From Bacteroidales bacterium (GTDB lineage: Bacteria > Bacteroidota > Bacteroidia > Bacteroidales > VadinHA17): 6,590 bases of DNA. Both the position numbers and the translations under genes were made by a program. Below, piece after piece: positions 5,780 to 6,590 of this stretch (positions are counted from its first letter, which is position 1; the number at the start of each line of letters is the position of its first letter). Location: the NCBI GenBank assembly GCA_017882245.1, contig JADGPV010000050.1:1-6590 (forward strand). The letters are read 5' to 3'. The notes below the pieces were generated by a model. The model worked only from the letters and a program-made list of their open reading frames with translations. It was not told the origin of the DNA and ran no database searches.

Positions 5780-5811
5780 CAACATATAAAGTTACGTTAC
5801 GTATAAACAAA
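5780..5811 (-). promoter_or_regulatory. Possible promoter for the OmpA/HhH operon
   Basis: The 149-bp gap between the GH105 stop and the OmpA-like ATG is AT-rich and holds no gene. On the minus strand TTTG (5811-5808) and TATGTTG (5786-5780) are 21 bp apart, close to the -33 TTTG and -7 TAnnTTTG arrangement of Bacteroidota promoters, with one T missing in the -7 box. This would give a leader of about 80 nt. No terminator hairpin is visible after the GH105 gene. Confidence 0.27.
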
Positions 5812-5840
5812 ATCAAAATATTTCTATGTAATTGTTCAAG

Positions 5841-6590
5841 TTATCTCAGTAAAGCGGCTGCGCACCATAGCACCGGTGCCTGACCATGAAGATCACCAGT
5901 GTTGCGCCTCCTGTTCATGTAATGGTCACGATTGTTGCTGGTGCCTGTTCCTTCACACACCTCAGTAAGATTGTCGTCATCATTGATGTATGTTATCAGC
6001 GAAAGCCATGCTTTCCGTGCGGCACTGCCGTAGGCCTTTCTGTCGAGCCATCCCTCTTTTACCCCTGTAACCATGGCATAGGTGAACATGGCTGTTGATG
6101 ATGTCTCTTTCCAGAAGCTTTCGTCATCGATCACCTGTCTCCACATGCCATCATCAGCCTGGTATTTAAGCAATGCTGCCATCATCTTCCTGTAGCCTTC
6201 CATGATGCGTGGCCTGTCAGGGTTGCCGGCGGGCATTGCACGGAGTATCTCAGCCATGCCTGCTGCCATCCACCCGTTGCCGCGGCCCCAGCAGAAGTGC
6301 GCATCCGGTGAGTGATAAAAGAGGCCGTTATCAAGCTGAAGACTGTCGAGATACAGCACCATCTCCCGTGCTGCGCGGTCAATATATTTGCTGTTGCCTG
6401 TAGCCCGGTACGCCTGGGCCTGCACCGCAGTAATCATGAACATGTCATCGATCCACAGCCTCGTCTGCCATGTGTAACCCTGATCATGCCATGCTTTCTC
6501 ATTGTCGTTGGCACCGGGTGGCAGGGTCCATTGCGTGTCGGCATAGCCTTTCCCCAGGTCAAGGTATTTCTCTTCTTTTGTCTGCATGAA
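5841..6590 (-). CDS. GH88/GH105-family unsaturated uronyl (rhamnogalacturonyl) hydrolase, N-terminus cut by window
   Basis: Family enzymes remove the 4,5-unsaturated uronic acid left at the non-reducing end of oligosaccharides by polysaccharide lyases, by hydrating the double bond. The frame is open to the right edge, so the Met at 6587 is internal. About 249 C-terminal residues of an enzyme usually 350-400 long are present. Counting from that Met: KYLDLGKGYADTQW (7-20) is an alpha-barrel helix; WIDDM (45-49) holds the conserved Asp pair thought to include the catalytic acid; H92 in YHSPD follows; and WGRGNGW (100-106) is the family's most recognisable motif, lining the substrate pocket. KETSSTAMFTYAM and GDLHGQAPVLW complete the alpha6/alpha6 barrel. 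The substrate could be pectin-derived rhamnogalacturonan or another uronate polymer; no lyase or SusC/D genes lie in view to decide. A signal peptide, if any, is outside the window. It is separate from the OmpA operon by 149 bp. Confidence 0.9.
   Translation of the reverse strand, partial: FMQTKEEKYLDLGKGYADTQWTLPPGANDNEKAWHDQGYTWQTRLWIDDMFMITAVQAQAYRATGNSKYIDRAAREMVLYLDSLQLDNGLFYHSPDAHFCWGRGNGWMAAGMAEILRAMPAGNPDRPRIMEGYRKMMAALLKYQADDGMWRQVIDDESFWKETSSTAMFTYAMVTGVKEGWLDRKAYGSAARKAWLSLITYINDDDNLTEVCEGTGTSNNRDHYMNRRRNTGDLHGQAPVLWCAAALLR

Noticed and set aside
5791..5803. Tandem GTTAC pentamers and near-palindrome in the gap upstream of the OmpA-like gene
   Set aside because: Only two and a half units and weak symmetry. 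It could be a regulator site but nothing supports a specific one.

Overview
The window looks like a chromosomal segment of a member of the Bacteroidota, probably an uncultured anaerobic relative of the Bacteroidales. The evidence is a GH105-type unsaturated uronyl hydrolase, an exported two-domain redoxin/TlpA protein, an OmpA-like protein paired with a membrane-anchored helix-hairpin-helix (HhH) protein of a type common in that phylum, A-rich sequence before start codons with few Shine-Dalgarno motifs, and short period-7 repeats between genes. No rRNA, tRNA, CRISPR array or phage gene is visible. The assignment rests on recalled family patterns, not on a search.

Layout, left to right. (1) Bases 1-1850, plus strand: most of a tungsten/molybdopterin aldehyde:ferredoxin oxidoreductase-family enzyme, with its N-terminus cut off by the window edge. 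(2) Bases 1877-2409: an IS200-like REP-associated tyrosine transposase (RAYT) on the minus strand. Its stop codon lies inside a strong GTAG-footed palindrome, which looks like the repetitive element such enzymes act on. This block is visibly more AT-rich than its neighbours. (3) Bases 2496-4553, plus strand: an exported RraA-like protein, then an exported protein with two thioredoxin folds. Between them is a degenerate array with a strict 7-bp period. (4) Bases 4554-4588: a second period-7 array with a different unit, placed between the converging genes and running into the end of the minus-strand gene. (5) Bases 4577-5691, minus strand: a tight bicistron of an OmpA-domain protein followed 5 bp later by a membrane-anchored coiled-coil/HhH protein. 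(6) Bases 5841-6590, minus strand: the C-terminal part of a GH88/GH105 hydrolase, cut by the right edge.

The genes do not form one obvious pathway. The plus-strand pair 2496-4553 may be co-transcribed and encodes two periplasmic proteins. The OmpA/HhH pair is almost certainly one operon and may link peptidoglycan to something in the cytoplasm. The most interesting non-genic signals are the RAYT-overlapping hairpin and the two heptamer arrays, each of which starts within a few bases of a plus-strand stop codon. I see no convincing new multi-gene system. The findings are specific, checkable oddities.
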